Source of the DNA: UBA2336 sp036787955
GTDB taxonomy: Bacteria > Bacteroidota > Bacteroidia > Cytophagales > Cyclobacteriaceae
Length of the DNA stretch: 64,000 bases
NCBI GenBank assembly: GCA_036787955.1
Contig: DAIQOI010000003.1
Span: 124,001-188,000 of the forward strand
Direction of reading: 5' to 3'
Shown: positions 18,681-27,440 of the stretch, piece after piece
How positions within the stretch are numbered: position 1 is the first letter of the stretch
Layout of the letters: each line of letters begins with the position of its first letter
Notes under the pieces: generated by a model
Databases searched by the model: none
The model's input: the letters and a program-made list of their open reading frames with translations, nothing else
Told to the model about the DNA's origin: nothing
Position numbers and translations under genes: made by a program

Positions 18681-19799
18681 CTAAGGAGTTGATATTTCAA
18701 TGGGATTGGGTGTGAAGGTCAGCACGAAAATGACCAGGGCAATCCAGCCGAGTATTTTTCGGGTTGGGGTTAAAGGCTCTTCCCACGCGGCTTTCGGGTG
18801 GGTGATGCCGATAAGCCTGCCGAGGATAAAGCCAAACAACAACCATCCGTGGTAGCCTTTAATACCCGGGATCAGCCAGGTCAGGCCCAGTTGGAGGGCG
18901 AATATCAACAGCGTGTACATCAGAGTTTCGCGGGGTGGTAGCCCCAGGCCGGTAAAGCTGAGATAGAGGAAAAATCCGTAACCTGCAACATACCACCAGA
19001 GTTCTCCGGCGGGCAGTGCAGGATGTACAAAGCCCAATCCGGCATAAAACATAAAAGCCATAAAAACTCCCGAAGCCACCACACGGTGAATGCGGTAACC
19101 AAACAATCCGTAGAGCACGTGTCCGCCATCGAGTTGCCCTACGGGCAGCAGATTAAGGCTGGTGAACACCAAGGCCAGAAATCCTGCAAACAAATAGGGG
19201 TAGTGCATGATCTCATGCGGATTGGGCATTCGTGCCGGATCGGCCAGCAAATGTTCAAGTAACAGGAACAACAGGTTTTTACCAATAAAAATGTCGATTA
19301 TGCCTTCCTGATTTTCATATACATAATCAGCATAGCCTAAGCCGTATTTCTCGTATTCCGGATGAATCTGAAAGATGTATTCAGGCGGGGGCAATGTAAG
19401 GAACCCGTAGATTAAAATGATGAGCGCAATGACAAAACCGGCCAGCGGACCGGCAATGCCAATGTCGAAATGTTCGCGGATGGTGATGTGTCGTGATCGA
19501 AGGCGGATAATGGCTCCCAACGTGCCAATGGAAAGCGGAAAGGGCGGAAGCGGGATATAGTAGGGAAGGGACGAAGGCACGTGGTTTAACCGGGCTGTGA
19601 GGTAATGACCAAATTCGTGAAAGGTGAGGATGAGCAGGAAAGGTATGGAAAAATGCATGCCCACATAAAAGTCGGCCATGGAATAGTTCTCCATCCATAC
19701 ATTTTTTCCGGTTACCCATTCCGATCCTGCCCAGGTGGTGGTGAAGAAGGTGGTCACCATCAGCAGCAGATGAAAAAGAATACGGAGCTGTCTGCGCAT
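18681..19799 (-). CDS. site-2-protease family (M50) membrane zinc metallopeptidase
   Basis: A 372-aa integral membrane protease. The zinc site is HEFGH (residues 61-65), inside a hydrophobic helix, with the second ligand region NLLPVGQLDGGH in a later helix. At least six further hydrophobic segments follow, and the C-terminal third is membrane-rich. Such proteases cleave transmembrane segments of substrates such as anti-sigma factors, or act in membrane quality control; the substrate here is unknown. I chose the ATG at 19799 over an upstream GTG at 19838, because the GTG start would place the tRNA terminator hairpin inside the coding sequence. The ATG lies only 2 bp from the terminator T-tract, so the promoter is unclear. 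It converges with the SBBP-protein gene, with 7 bp between stops. Confidence 0.88.
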   Translation of the reverse strand: MRRQLRILFHLLLMVTTFFTTTWAGSEWVTGKNVWMENYSMADFYVGMHFSIPFLLILTFHEFGHYLTARLNHVPSSLPYYIPLPPFPLSIGTLGAIIRLRSRHITIREHFDIGIAGPLAGFVIALIILIYGFLTLPPPEYIFQIHPEYEKYGLGYADYVYENQEGIIDIFIGKNLLFLLLEHLLADPARMPNPHEIMHYPYLFAGFLALVFTSLNLLPVGQLDGGHVLYGLFGYRIHRVVASGVFMAFMFYAGLGFVHPALPAGELWWYVAGYGFFLYLSFTGLGLPPRETLMYTLLIFALQLGLTWLIPGIKGYHGWLLFGFILGRLIGITHPKAAWEEPLTPTRKILGWIALVIFVLTFTPNPIEISTP

Positions 19800-19801
19800 G
19801 C

Positions 19802-19835
19802 TTATAAAAATAAAAACAGGACCTTGAGGGTCCTG
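19802..19835 (-). terminator. Rho-independent terminator of the CAT-anticodon tRNA
   Basis: On the minus strand a 7-bp GC-rich stem (CAGGACC/GGTCCTG, 19829-19835 with 19817-19823) with a 5-nt loop is followed by a T-rich tract (TTTTTATTTTTATAA). It starts 8 bp after the 3' end of the tRNA and ends 2 bp before the M50 protease start codon. Confidence 0.85.
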
Positions 19836-19842
19836 CACCTTG

Positions 19843-19916
19843 TGGGCCCAGCTGGGATCGAACCAGCGACCCCCTGATTATGAGTCAGGTGCTCTGACCG
19901 GCTGAGCTATGGGCCC
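19843..19916 (-). tRNA. tRNA with CAT anticodon, probably tRNA-Ile2 (lysidine-modified)
   Basis: A 74-nt cloverleaf on the minus strand: acceptor GGGCCCA pairs with TGGGCCC, with discriminator A. The anticodon stem-loop CCTGA-CTCATAA-TCAGG gives CAT. Anticodon CAT can be initiator Met, elongator Met or Ile2. The ACTCATAATC loop and the GGTCGCTGGTTC T-arm resemble E. coli ileX/ileY more than either tRNA-Met, so I favour tRNA-Ile(k2CAU), to be modified by TilS. The identity call is inference; the tRNA itself is clear. No CCA is encoded. Confidence 0.9.
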
Positions 19917-19930
19917 TCTCAAACCGGGTG

Positions 19931-19961
19931 CAATGTTAACCATATCAGGCCGAAACAGCAA
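19931..19961 (-). promoter_or_regulatory. promoter of the CAT-anticodon tRNA
   Basis: On the minus strand TTG (19959-19961), 20 bp, then TAACATTG (19931-19938), one mismatch from TAnnTTTG. The predicted start would lie a few bases upstream of the mature tRNA 5' end at 19916. It sits in the 53-bp gap after the T9SS gene. Confidence 0.5.
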
Positions 19962-19969
19962 TGAAAAAC

Positions 19970-21826
19970 TCAGGGTCTTACCAGCAATTTTAAAATCTGA
20001 ACGCTTTCAGGTGTTTGACAGCGCACCAAATACATACCCGGTGCAGGTATACGGGCGTGTACTTCGGTCAATTCATCGTATGCGGCAAAAGTGAAGGGCA
20101 CGGGCTGTCCGCTCAGGGATAAGATTTCGATACCTCTCACCGGTCCGCGCAGGTAAAAAATGCCGTTGTTTGGATTGGGATACAGCTCAATGATTTTTAC
20201 CGAAGAAGTTTCAACGGCTGTCACCACATCACCTTTGCCAAACTGCGGACGCATCATCAGGCTGCCGGCTATCAGGTCGTTCAACACCCAGGTTCCGGTT
20301 GTATTTACATACATGCGGTCGCCCGTATCGTTGCTGCTGTCCAGTCCGATGCGTACCAGGCCACCTGGTGTCTGCTTCCAGCCTATAAAAAAAGTGTCGG
20401 GCACCACCACTGCCGGATTGAGTTTGAAGTAGGTGAAAATGTTATTTCCGTTCCGCCTTACCGGAACGGTTTGCTCGGCAAGAAGCCCGGCGGGTTTCCC
20501 GTTTTCACTTGACCAAACCATGAAGGTTGCGATATTCGGGCTGGCCGCTGCCGTAAATGGGTAGTAGATGAAAACACCGGAAAGAGTATCGGGTTGTCCA
20601 TGGGCCGTGGCAAACTTATAGGCAGCCATGTTGCCGGCCTGGGTAAGTCCTGCCGCATATTCAGCGGTGCCGTCATCATAGGCATAATGGTCGGTAAGAC
20701 GGTAAGAGAAAGACAACGTGTCGTTCACCAGAAAATTGATGGGCACATAGCGTGAATAGTAATCTTCTTCATTATCACCGCTGTTGATGCCGATAGAAGC
20801 AAACACAAATGCAGAGTCGGCACTGGAATTAAAAGCGGCAGCAGGCGGCAATAGGGCAACAGTGTATTGCCTGCGTTCCCGGCTTGGAATGGATGGGATG
20901 CCCGTTTCGTACTCAACATAATTATCAAAGGTGATGGTTTCCGTTCCGGAGCTGAAGTTTGAAATACGGAAGTAAGTGGTGTAGTTCAGCACCTGGTTAA
21001 AGGTGGTGTCTTTGAGGTTGAATACTTCAAAAGAGGGCGCGGTGAGGTGGGCCGCAGGATTGACTTTGAAGTGAGCGTAAGGCATTGCAAAGTACTTGCC
21101 GAACAGTGAGGAAAAGGGTCGTGTCATGGCACGATCCGATATGGAAGTGTTACCTTCTTCTTCGGGCGTGCGGAAATTGATGTACACATAATCAATATGC
21201 CAAACATCGTACCTTCCTGATCGCCTTCCGAACGAACGAAAACGGAATTGAAAGTTGTTGTGGTAAAACCGATCCTGATTTATGCGGAAAGCCGTGTCGT
21301 AGAATACGAAAGGCGACTGTGTGGTGTTATCTGAGTACAGGGTAAGGACAGGCTCCCAGAGGCCGGCATCGGTTCGGAATTCCAGCGTCAGGTAATCATT
21401 GGGATCGGGAGTATCGGCAAAGCCTCCCCACTGGTAAAAAAAAGAGAAGTAGATGGAGTTGCGTAAAGCCAGGGGCACCTGTGTCAGATCAATTCTTCGC
21501 GACACCATGCTGTCGGTGAAGCCCAGCTCAAGGGGTACGATGCTGTAAGGCTCACCGTTGGCGTTAAGGCCGTCAAATGATGCCACATGGATAGTGGGTG
21601 GGTTTGTTGCCATACCCGCATTGATAAGCACTGTGTGGTAACTTTCCCACAGGGTATCAGTAACGATGGATTTTGAAAAATCATCCCAGAAGGGCAGCTG
21701 CATGGGCGGCAGGCTGGCCCTGCGGGCATAGGTAGTTGGCTGCATGGGGGATCGTTGTATGGGCACAACTTCCAACTGCCCAAAAGCCAGCAACGGAAAG
21801 AATAGCGCGATCCAAAAAATTTTCAC
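19970..21826 (-). CDS. secreted T9SS type A sorting-domain protein of unknown function
   Basis: A 618-aa protein with a signal peptide (MKIFWIALFFPLLAFGQ). The first half (residues ~45-230) looks like a jelly-roll or concanavalin-type beta domain with DDFS and FFYQWGG motifs. The middle (~230-520) is beta-rich without motifs I recognise. The C-terminal ~80 residues start with ELYPNPNNGIFYL and end with ILKLLVRP, a Por-secretion sorting domain, so the protein is expected on the cell surface or released. It lies 9 bp downstream of the PASTA gene and is the last gene of a ddl-PASTA-T9SS unit. Function unknown. Confidence 0.8.
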   Translation of the reverse strand: MKIFWIALFFPLLAFGQLEVVPIQRSPMQPTTYARRASLPPMQLPFWDDFSKSIVTDTLWESYHTVLINAGMATNPPTIHVASFDGLNANGEPYSIVPLELGFTDSMVSRRIDLTQVPLALRNSIYFSFFYQWGGFADTPDPNDYLTLEFRTDAGLWEPVLTLYSDNTTQSPFVFYDTAFRINQDRFYHNNFQFRFRSFGRRSGRYDVWHIDYVYINFRTPEEEGNTSISDRAMTRPFSSLFGKYFAMPYAHFKVNPAAHLTAPSFEVFNLKDTTFNQVLNYTTYFRISNFSSGTETITFDNYVEYETGIPSIPSRERRQYTVALLPPAAAFNSSADSAFVFASIGINSGDNEEDYYSRYVPINFLVNDTLSFSYRLTDHYAYDDGTAEYAAGLTQAGNMAAYKFATAHGQPDTLSGVFIYYPFTAAASPNIATFMVWSSENGKPAGLLAEQTVPVRRNGNNIFTYFKLNPAVVVPDTFFIGWKQTPGGLVRIGLDSSNDTGDRMYVNTTGTWVLNDLIAGSLMMRPQFGKGDVVTAVETSSVKIIELYPNPNNGIFYLRGPVRGIEILSLSGQPVPFTFAAYDELTEVHARIPAPGMYLVRCQTPESVQILKLLVRP

Positions 21827-21835
21827 GGTAACCGG

Positions 21836-22645
21836 TTAGTTATGATCAGCATCCGGATTATCGGGTATGACAGCACCTTTTTTACCCACCCATAACTCAA
21901 CGATATCTCCTACCTTTATATTTTCATAAGCTGCCGGCTTTTGTTTTAATACCACCGGATTTCCGCGCAAAGTGTCGCCCACCACATAAATTTTTCCGAT
22001 GTTCAGGTGCGAGCCGAAGATCGGTACCTTGGCATCTTCGAGCGACAGTCCCACCACATCGGGCATGGGTACGGTGTCGCTGCCGCCATCTTCTACCACC
22101 AGGTCAATGGACGAGCCCTTGGGAATGCGCGTGCCGGGTTCAATTTTTTTGCCCTGAAACCGCATTTCGCGCACCACATTCAGAAAGGGTCCCCGTACAA
22201 GTATCACTTTTCCGCGTTTAAGCTCATTGCCGCGCAACACTTCTTCTGCATTAATAAGGGAGCCGTCAATTAAGTTGGGAAGCGGAACGGTAGGCGGTGT
22301 AACGCGGTTGATTGAAATGTAAATAACCCTGTTTTCCTTTACCACCGAGCCGGCTCTGGGAAATTGCCTTAGCACGGTGTAGGGCGGGTAATCCTGCGAG
22401 TAGCCACTGTCATTGACCTGGTAACGAAGATTGCGATTCACCAGAAATGTTTCCAGTTCATCCACCGGCATGCCGGTGATGTCGGGCACGGTGATGGTTT
22501 CACCATGATTGGTTGCAGCCGGAAGATAGATGTAGAAATACATGGCCATGATGAGCAGAACGGTGCCAGTGGTTATCAGTATGCTTATCAGCAGGCCGGC
22601 AGGGGTGGAAGCGTATTTCCGGAATAAGTTTCTCATCATCTTCAT
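21836..22645 (-). CDS. membrane-anchored PASTA-domain protein (three PASTA repeats, no kinase)
   Basis: A 269-aa protein with a cytoplasmic N-terminus, one transmembrane helix (~residues 17-40) and three PASTA repeats in the periplasm: about 48-113 (TVPDITGMPVDEL), 118-186 (LPNLIDGSLINAEE) and 192-257 (MPDVVGLSLEDAK). PASTA domains bind peptidoglycan fragments or beta-lactams in Ser/Thr kinases and class B PBPs; here there is neither kinase nor transpeptidase domain. It lies 7 bp downstream of ddl, which makes the D-Ala-D-Ala precursor, so a role in sensing or organising the cell wall is a fair inference. Confidence 0.88.
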   Translation of the reverse strand: MKMMRNLFRKYASTPAGLLISILITTGTVLLIMAMYFYIYLPAATNHGETITVPDITGMPVDELETFLVNRNLRYQVNDSGYSQDYPPYTVLRQFPRAGSVVKENRVIYISINRVTPPTVPLPNLIDGSLINAEEVLRGNELKRGKVILVRGPFLNVVREMRFQGKKIEPGTRIPKGSSIDLVVEDGGSDTVPMPDVVGLSLEDAKVPIFGSHLNIGKIYVVGDTLRGNPVVLKQKPAAYENIKVGDIVELWVGKKGAVIPDNPDADHN

Positions 22646-22652
22646 AAAACTG

Positions 22653-23738
22653 CTAATAGCTGATATCCGATTTAAAATTTCTCTCCAGGTTGCGTTCGAT
22701 TGCGTGCCGTTCCTCAGCCAGCACTATCAGCCGGGTGATGAGTTGTGTGAAATTTACACCGCGTTCTCTCCACATCATCGGAAACATGCTGGCATTGGTA
22801 AATCCGGGTATGGTGTTAATTTCATTTATAAAGACCTTACCTGTTTTAGTAAGAAACAGGTCCACGCGTGCGTAGTCACGGCAATGCAGGGCTTCGTAGG
22901 CTTTGATCGAAATTTTTCTGATCATTTCGCGCGTTGTTTTGTCCAGCTCTGCCGGAACAGCAATGGTTACGGCTTCGGGATCAACATACTTGGCATCGAA
23001 AGTGTAAAATTCATAATTACCGCGTATCAGAATTTCACCGGGCCATGAGGCTTCGGGCGGATGGTTGCCAAGTATGGCGCATTCAATTTCTCTGCCGGCA
23101 ATAAATTTTTCCAGAATTATTTCGGTATCGTAGCGGAATGCCTCATCGATTGAAGATTTGAATTGTTTTTTCCCGTTTACTTTGCTGATACCCACCGATG
23201 AGCCCAGGCTGGCAGGTTTTACCATGAAGGGAAGACCGAGTTTGCTTGCTATGTTTTCGAATTTCAGATCTTTTTTCTGGCGGTATGTGGCGCTGATGAA
23301 TTTTCCGACCGGCAGTCCAGCCTGCTGCAAGAGGCGTTTTGTTACGATTTTGTTCATGGTCAAAGCTGAACCCAGCACTCCGGAACCCACAAATGGAATA
23401 TCCATGGCCGTGAGCAAACCTTGAATGTTGCCGTCTTCGCCATTGGTGCCATGCAGCACGGAGAACACAATATCCACTTTAAACCGGTCACCACTGGAAA
23501 GCAGCATGAAACCCGGATTTTTCGGATCGAGCATCAGTCCCAGCGCTTTACCCTGTTCAATATCCTTACTGACCGTTTGGGTTAGGAACCATTGTCCGGA
23601 TGTACTGATACCGATAGGAACCGCTTCGAACCGGGTTGTATCCAGGTATTCAAATATGTTTTTAGCTGAGTTAACCGATACGGCATGTTCTACCGATCTG
23701 CCACCATACAAGATGGCCACTTTTTTCTTAACCGACAT
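22653..23738 (-). CDS. ddl: D-alanine--D-alanine ligase
   Basis: A 361-aa ATP-grasp ligase that joins two D-alanines for peptidoglycan precursor synthesis in the cytoplasm. Visible signatures are GGRSVEHAVSVNSA near the N-terminus (the Ddl GGxSxEHxVSxxSA motif), HGTNGEDGNIQGL around residue 95, and the C-terminal FINEINTIPGFT segment carrying Mg-binding Glu and Asn. Length matches the longer (DdlA-like) members. A perfect -7 promoter element lies 20 bp upstream, and the PASTA gene follows after 7 bp, so ddl heads a three-gene operon. Confidence 0.95.
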   Translation of the reverse strand: MSVKKKVAILYGGRSVEHAVSVNSAKNIFEYLDTTRFEAVPIGISTSGQWFLTQTVSKDIEQGKALGLMLDPKNPGFMLLSSGDRFKVDIVFSVLHGTNGEDGNIQGLLTAMDIPFVGSGVLGSALTMNKIVTKRLLQQAGLPVGKFISATYRQKKDLKFENIASKLGLPFMVKPASLGSSVGISKVNGKKQFKSSIDEAFRYDTEIILEKFIAGREIECAILGNHPPEASWPGEILIRGNYEFYTFDAKYVDPEAVTIAVPAELDKTTREMIRKISIKAYEALHCRDYARVDLFLTKTGKVFINEINTIPGFTNASMFPMMWRERGVNFTQLITRLIVLAEERHAIERNLERNFKSDISY

Positions 23739-23758
23739 TCATACTGATTTACCGGTTT

Positions 23759-23766
23759 CAAAGATA
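23759..23766 (-). promoter_or_regulatory. -7 promoter element of the ddl operon
   Basis: Minus-strand TATCTTTG, a perfect TAnnTTTG match, 20 bp upstream of the ddl ATG, in the 55-bp gap that also holds the end of the M43 protease gene. No good -33 TTG at the expected spacing. Confidence 0.55.
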
Positions 23767-23793
23767 ATGATTTCCGTTACACAGCCGTTTGAG

Positions 23794-25938
23794 TTAACGG
23801 GTCAGAAAGAATTTTATGGCATAACGCTTGCCGCGAATGTGTGCGCGGAATATGTAAAGACCTTCTGCGGCAGTGCCTGTGGTGATGGAGTAGGTTTGAT
23901 TTAATACGTCTTTGAAATCTGCAGCAGCCACTCTTCGGCCGGTGAAGTCCAGTATTTCAATAAACACATCGCTCCGCTCATCCAGATTGAAGGTAACTTT
24001 GGCTTCGGTAAGGGTTTCCCAGTAAACTGCAAAGGGCCCATCAGCCAGAAACAGTGGATCCGGATCATCGGAAAGAAAGAACTCCACGTTGTCCACATAA
24101 ATGTTATTGCCCTGCCTGTTGGTAAAAACAAAGGCGAGCCGCACCTGTTCAGAACCTGTGTAATTATTGAGGTTGATATACTGCCGCAGTTGCCATTGTG
24201 ATTCACTTTCGGGCCGCCAGGCGGTAACCGATATGGCATTGGCCAGTGCCAGCCCGGTGCGGTCGAAGGGTGGTGATAGATTTTGATAGGTGTCGCCACA
24301 ATCGGTTGAAACAAGCACGCGCAGACGATCGTTATCGGTTCCGTTCCAGGCATACGAGAGGTCGAAAAACACGCTGGCCCTGGAAGTATTTGAGAAGTCG
24401 AGCACAGGGGTTACCAGCCAGGATTCGTTGGGGCCGTCAGGGGCCTCGAATGCACGGAATGACGCCGAGGTGTTAAAGTTCGTGCCGGAAAGTTGCCATT
24501 GCGAACCTTCCGTGGGTGTGATGACCGGCCAGGTCATTTCATCGAATTTTTCCCGCAGCGGAATGCGGTCGGAAGCGAGGTCGATCAGTATCCGGGATTG
24601 GTACGTGCTGTTTGCAGGGTTGTAGTCGGCAATTCCGTTAATTTCAAGCACCGATGCTTCGAGTGTGTTCAGGCCGGTTATGAGGTTCAGTGAACCAAAA
24701 TTCAGCTCGGCTACTGAGCCCGGTGGTATATTTAATCCGGTAAAATTTGCGGTAACGGGGGTGGCATTATTAACACGGTATTGTACTTTAAGCGTATTTA
24801 TGGGGTCGCAGGTAAGGCTGCGCAGTTTCATTCTCAACATGGGGTTTTGGTTGCATGTAACCGGGCCGGGCATTACTTTATCGAGTATGGCAACATCCGG
24901 TTCGCTGCAGTTAGGTGGCAGCAGGCCGGGAGAGCTAAGCAGGCTGTTTCTTCTGGGTACGGCCGGGTTATCCAGTATAAGCTGCATGCGCACCACTTGT
25001 CCTGCTGTAAACAGATTCATGCAGGCATCGTCTGTATAATCCAGATAATTCTGGAACATTTTATTCAAAGTGGTGGTGCAGGTTGTTGCAGACGGGTGCG
25101 TGGGGCAGCCGATGGTCTCATTTCGCTGTTCTGGCGTATCGTCCACATAATCGGTTCCGCAGAGCTGATCGCCCCATATGTGACGCAATCCGAAAAAATG
25201 CCCGAGTTCGTGGGTTAGGGTTCGTCCTTTGTTGTAACTGGGGTCCAGGTCAAAGCTACCGTAATCAACTGAGCCGAATGCTTTATAGTCAATAACCACG
25301 CCATCGGTAGTTGCAAGGCCATCCTGGTATTCTTCCAGGCCGGGCAGGTCGGAAACCGGAAACTGAGCATAGCCGATAAATCCACCTGAAAGGTTGAGCA
25401 CCCAGATGTTCAGGTAGTCTTCTGCGGGCCAGTAGCTCAGCGCTTTGAATTCATTTTCCTGCGATACCGACCAGGACGTTCTTCCGCCATTCACCCGCAC
25501 TATTCCTGTGGTAGGCAGTCCGAACGGATCGCGCAGTGCCAGTACAAATTCCACGTTCATGCTTCCGGCTACGGCTGCAAATTCGGGGGGGGTACTGATT
25601 GCATCGGCATTCAGGCGGTTAAAATCTTTATTGATAACATCAATCTGGGAGAGAATCTGTTCATCTGAAATATTGGTGCCTGTACCTAATGGTTCGCCGT
25701 TGTGAATGACATGCACCACTACCGGTATGCGGTAGGGACCTGCCTGCTGCCGGGCCTGCTGCTGGCGCAACAGGTTGCGGCCCTGCGTGGTAAACCATTG
25801 CTCAAACTGTTCGTCTGTCTGCCTGATTTTACCCAGTTTGCGTTGCATCTGCATATACTCCACCGTGCCACAGCGCTTTTGCGCTTTTCCATTTAGCACA
25901 AGCAGAAACATAAACAAAATAATCAGCAGGCGAGGCAT
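23794..25938 (-). CDS. secreted M43 (pappalysin/cytophagalysin-like) zinc metalloprotease with T9SS type A sorting domain
   Basis: A 714-aa exported protease. The signal peptide is MPRLLIILFMFLLVLNGKAQ. The catalytic domain (~residues 70-340) contains the metzincin zinc motif HELGHFFGLRH (243-253), with the downstream Cys-rich loop (DQLCGTDYVDDTPEQ) typical of M43B. Residues ~480-640 resemble a cleaved-adhesin/jelly-roll module, and the final ~75 residues, ending IKFFLTR, are a Por-secretion sorting domain. The start at 25938 is preferred over one at 25959, because a perfect -7 element at 25961-25968 predicts transcription beginning about 25954. Probably digests extracellular protein. Confidence 0.9.
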   Translation of the reverse strand: MPRLLIILFMFLLVLNGKAQKRCGTVEYMQMQRKLGKIRQTDEQFEQWFTTQGRNLLRQQQARQQAGPYRIPVVVHVIHNGEPLGTGTNISDEQILSQIDVINKDFNRLNADAISTPPEFAAVAGSMNVEFVLALRDPFGLPTTGIVRVNGGRTSWSVSQENEFKALSYWPAEDYLNIWVLNLSGGFIGYAQFPVSDLPGLEEYQDGLATTDGVVIDYKAFGSVDYGSFDLDPSYNKGRTLTHELGHFFGLRHIWGDQLCGTDYVDDTPEQRNETIGCPTHPSATTCTTTLNKMFQNYLDYTDDACMNLFTAGQVVRMQLILDNPAVPRRNSLLSSPGLLPPNCSEPDVAILDKVMPGPVTCNQNPMLRMKLRSLTCDPINTLKVQYRVNNATPVTANFTGLNIPPGSVAELNFGSLNLITGLNTLEASVLEINGIADYNPANSTYQSRILIDLASDRIPLREKFDEMTWPVITPTEGSQWQLSGTNFNTSASFRAFEAPDGPNESWLVTPVLDFSNTSRASVFFDLSYAWNGTDNDRLRVLVSTDCGDTYQNLSPPFDRTGLALANAISVTAWRPESESQWQLRQYINLNNYTGSEQVRLAFVFTNRQGNNIYVDNVEFFLSDDPDPLFLADGPFAVYWETLTEAKVTFNLDERSDVFIEILDFTGRRVAAADFKDVLNQTYSITTGTAAEGLYIFRAHIRGKRYAIKFFLTR

Positions 25939-25960
25939 TCCGGTTGTAATCTGAATCAAT

Positions 25961-25968
25961 CAAAGATA
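25961..25968 (-). promoter_or_regulatory. -7 promoter element of the M43 protease gene
   Basis: Minus-strand TATCTTTG, a perfect TAnnTTTG match, 22 bp upstream of the ATG at 25938. It excludes the longer start at 25959, because transcription would begin downstream of that codon. Confidence 0.55.
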
Positions 25969-26008
25969 ATCAGGGTAACCGCCCGGTGGAAACCTGCTCA
26001 GGGAAAAT

Positions 26009-26254
26009 TCACGAAAGGTTAACCACCTCAATGGCCTTTATCTCCGGAACGGCCTTTTTAATGGCTTCTTCAACACCTGCCCGGAAGGTCATTGTGCTCA
26101 TCGGACAGGAACTGCAGGCGCCAACAAATTCCAGATGCAGGACACGGTCATCGGTAATCTGCAAGACGCGTACGTTGCCACCGTCCGCTTCAAGGTAGGG
26201 ACGAATGCTGTCCAGCGAATCTTCAACGCGCTGCAAAAGTTTTTTGTGCTTCAT
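26009..26254 (-). CDS. NifU-like C-terminal (Nfu) Fe-S scaffold protein
   Basis: An 81-aa protein made of the NifU C-terminal domain alone, a carrier that binds a 4Fe-4S cluster between two subunits and delivers it to apo-enzymes. The CSSC motif (GACSSCPMS) and the preceding DGGNV segment are intact. It overlaps mrp by 4 bp (its start lies inside the mrp stop region), and pairing with the Mrp Fe-S carrier ATPase gives a coherent cluster-delivery unit. Length is normal for stand-alone Nfu proteins. Confidence 0.92.
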   Translation of the reverse strand: MKHKKLLQRVEDSLDSIRPYLEADGGNVRVLQITDDRVLHLEFVGACSSCPMSTMTFRAGVEEAIKKAVPEIKAIEVVNLS

Positions 26255-27345
26255 GCCGTTTTCAGTTCAACGGGCTTTGTGGGTTCAAAGGTAGCATTTC
26301 GTACGGCAATTTGCCGGGCTGTGCGTTCGGCCAGTTCCACGAATGCATCCGCAGCCGGACCACCTTTCAGTACGATGGGTAAACCTGCATCGCTGCTTTC
26401 CCGTATGCCCTGTACCAGTGGAATCTGACCCAGTAGCGGAACGTTGTACTTTTCCGATAAGTTCTTTCCTCCGTCTTTGCCGAAAATGAAATATTTATTT
26501 TCCGGCAGTTCTTCCGGTGTGAACCACGCCATGTTTTCAACTATACCAAGCACGGGCACATTGATCTGGGGCTGGCGGAACATGGCGATCGCTTTGCGCG
26601 CATCGGCCAGCGCCACTTTCTGTGGTGTTGTAACAATGACTGCCCCGGTTACCGGCACAGTTTGTACCAACGTTAAATGAATATCGCTGGTACCCGGGGG
26701 CAGATCAATGAGCAGGTAATCCAGTTCGCCCCACCATGTTTCGGTAAAAAATTGCCGCAGTGCAGAACTGGCCATGGGTCCACGCCACACAACGGCATTA
26801 TCAGGAGGGGCAAGAAACCCGATTGACATCAGTTTTACACCATAATGTTCCAGCGGAACGATCACATTTTTGCCATTTACCACTTCCACACCGGGTTGTT
26901 CGGCTTCGCAGTTGAACATCACAGGAATGGAGGGGCCGAAAATATCGGCATCCATGAGCCCTACGCTTGCTCCGGCCTGTGCAAGCGCCACAGCCAGATT
27001 GGTGGTAACGGTTGACTTACCCACTCCCCCTTTACCCGATGCCACGGCAACAATGTTCTTTACGTTAGGAAGAAACGCAGTTTGATGTCGCGAAGAAGTA
27101 ACTGAAGCATCAATGTGGATGTGAATGTTCCGGCTTCGTGCTATGGGTTTTACAGCTTCCTCGCAATCCTGGCGGATCTTTTCTTTGAGCGGGCAGGCGG
27201 GCGTGGTCAGCACAACCGTAAAAGCAATTTCGTTATCCGATATACGGATGTCGCGTATCATACCCAGGCTTACCAGGTCGCGGTGCAAGTCAGGATCCTG
27301 TACCTGCCGCAGGGCCTGAAGAATATCGTTTTCGGTGAGTTGCAT
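26251..27345 (-). CDS. mrp: Mrp/NBP35-family Fe-S cluster carrier ATPase
   Basis: A 364-aa protein with an N-terminal MIP18/DUF59 domain (residues ~5-85) and a P-loop NTPase domain of the Mrp/ApbC type. The deviant Walker A GKGGVGKST lies near residue 105, with the switch motif DADIFGPSIP after it and LPPGTSDIH later. The N-terminal domain keeps a Cys (TTPACPLK). These proteins carry 4Fe-4S clusters to targets. The gene is divergent from dnaG across 95 bp and overlaps nfu downstream. Confidence 0.93.
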   Translation of the reverse strand: MQLTENDILQALRQVQDPDLHRDLVSLGMIRDIRISDNEIAFTVVLTTPACPLKEKIRQDCEEAVKPIARSRNIHIHIDASVTSSRHQTAFLPNVKNIVAVASGKGGVGKSTVTTNLAVALAQAGASVGLMDADIFGPSIPVMFNCEAEQPGVEVVNGKNVIVPLEHYGVKLMSIGFLAPPDNAVVWRGPMASSALRQFFTETWWGELDYLLIDLPPGTSDIHLTLVQTVPVTGAVIVTTPQKVALADARKAIAMFRQPQINVPVLGIVENMAWFTPEELPENKYFIFGKDGGKNLSEKYNVPLLGQIPLVQGIRESSDAGLPIVLKGGPAADAFVELAERTARQIAVRNATFEPTKPVELKTA

Positions 27346-27391
27346 GTGTAATCAGGGGCGAATTTAGCCCCGCTTTACGGGTAAAACAAAG

Positions 27392-27424
27392 TTTTAGAAT
27401 CATGGTTTCCGTGCCGTATCTTTA
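27392..27424 (+). promoter_or_regulatory. probable dnaG promoter
   Basis: TATCTTTA at 27417-27424 is one mismatch from TAnnTTTG, with a weak TTTTAG -33-like box about 20 bp upstream (27392-27397). The dnaG ATG lies 16 bp downstream. In the same 95-bp divergent gap a small hairpin GGGGC-GAATTTA-GCCCC (27355-27371) lies next to the mrp start. Confidence 0.4.
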
Positions 27425-27440
27425 AAGCCCGAATTCAACT

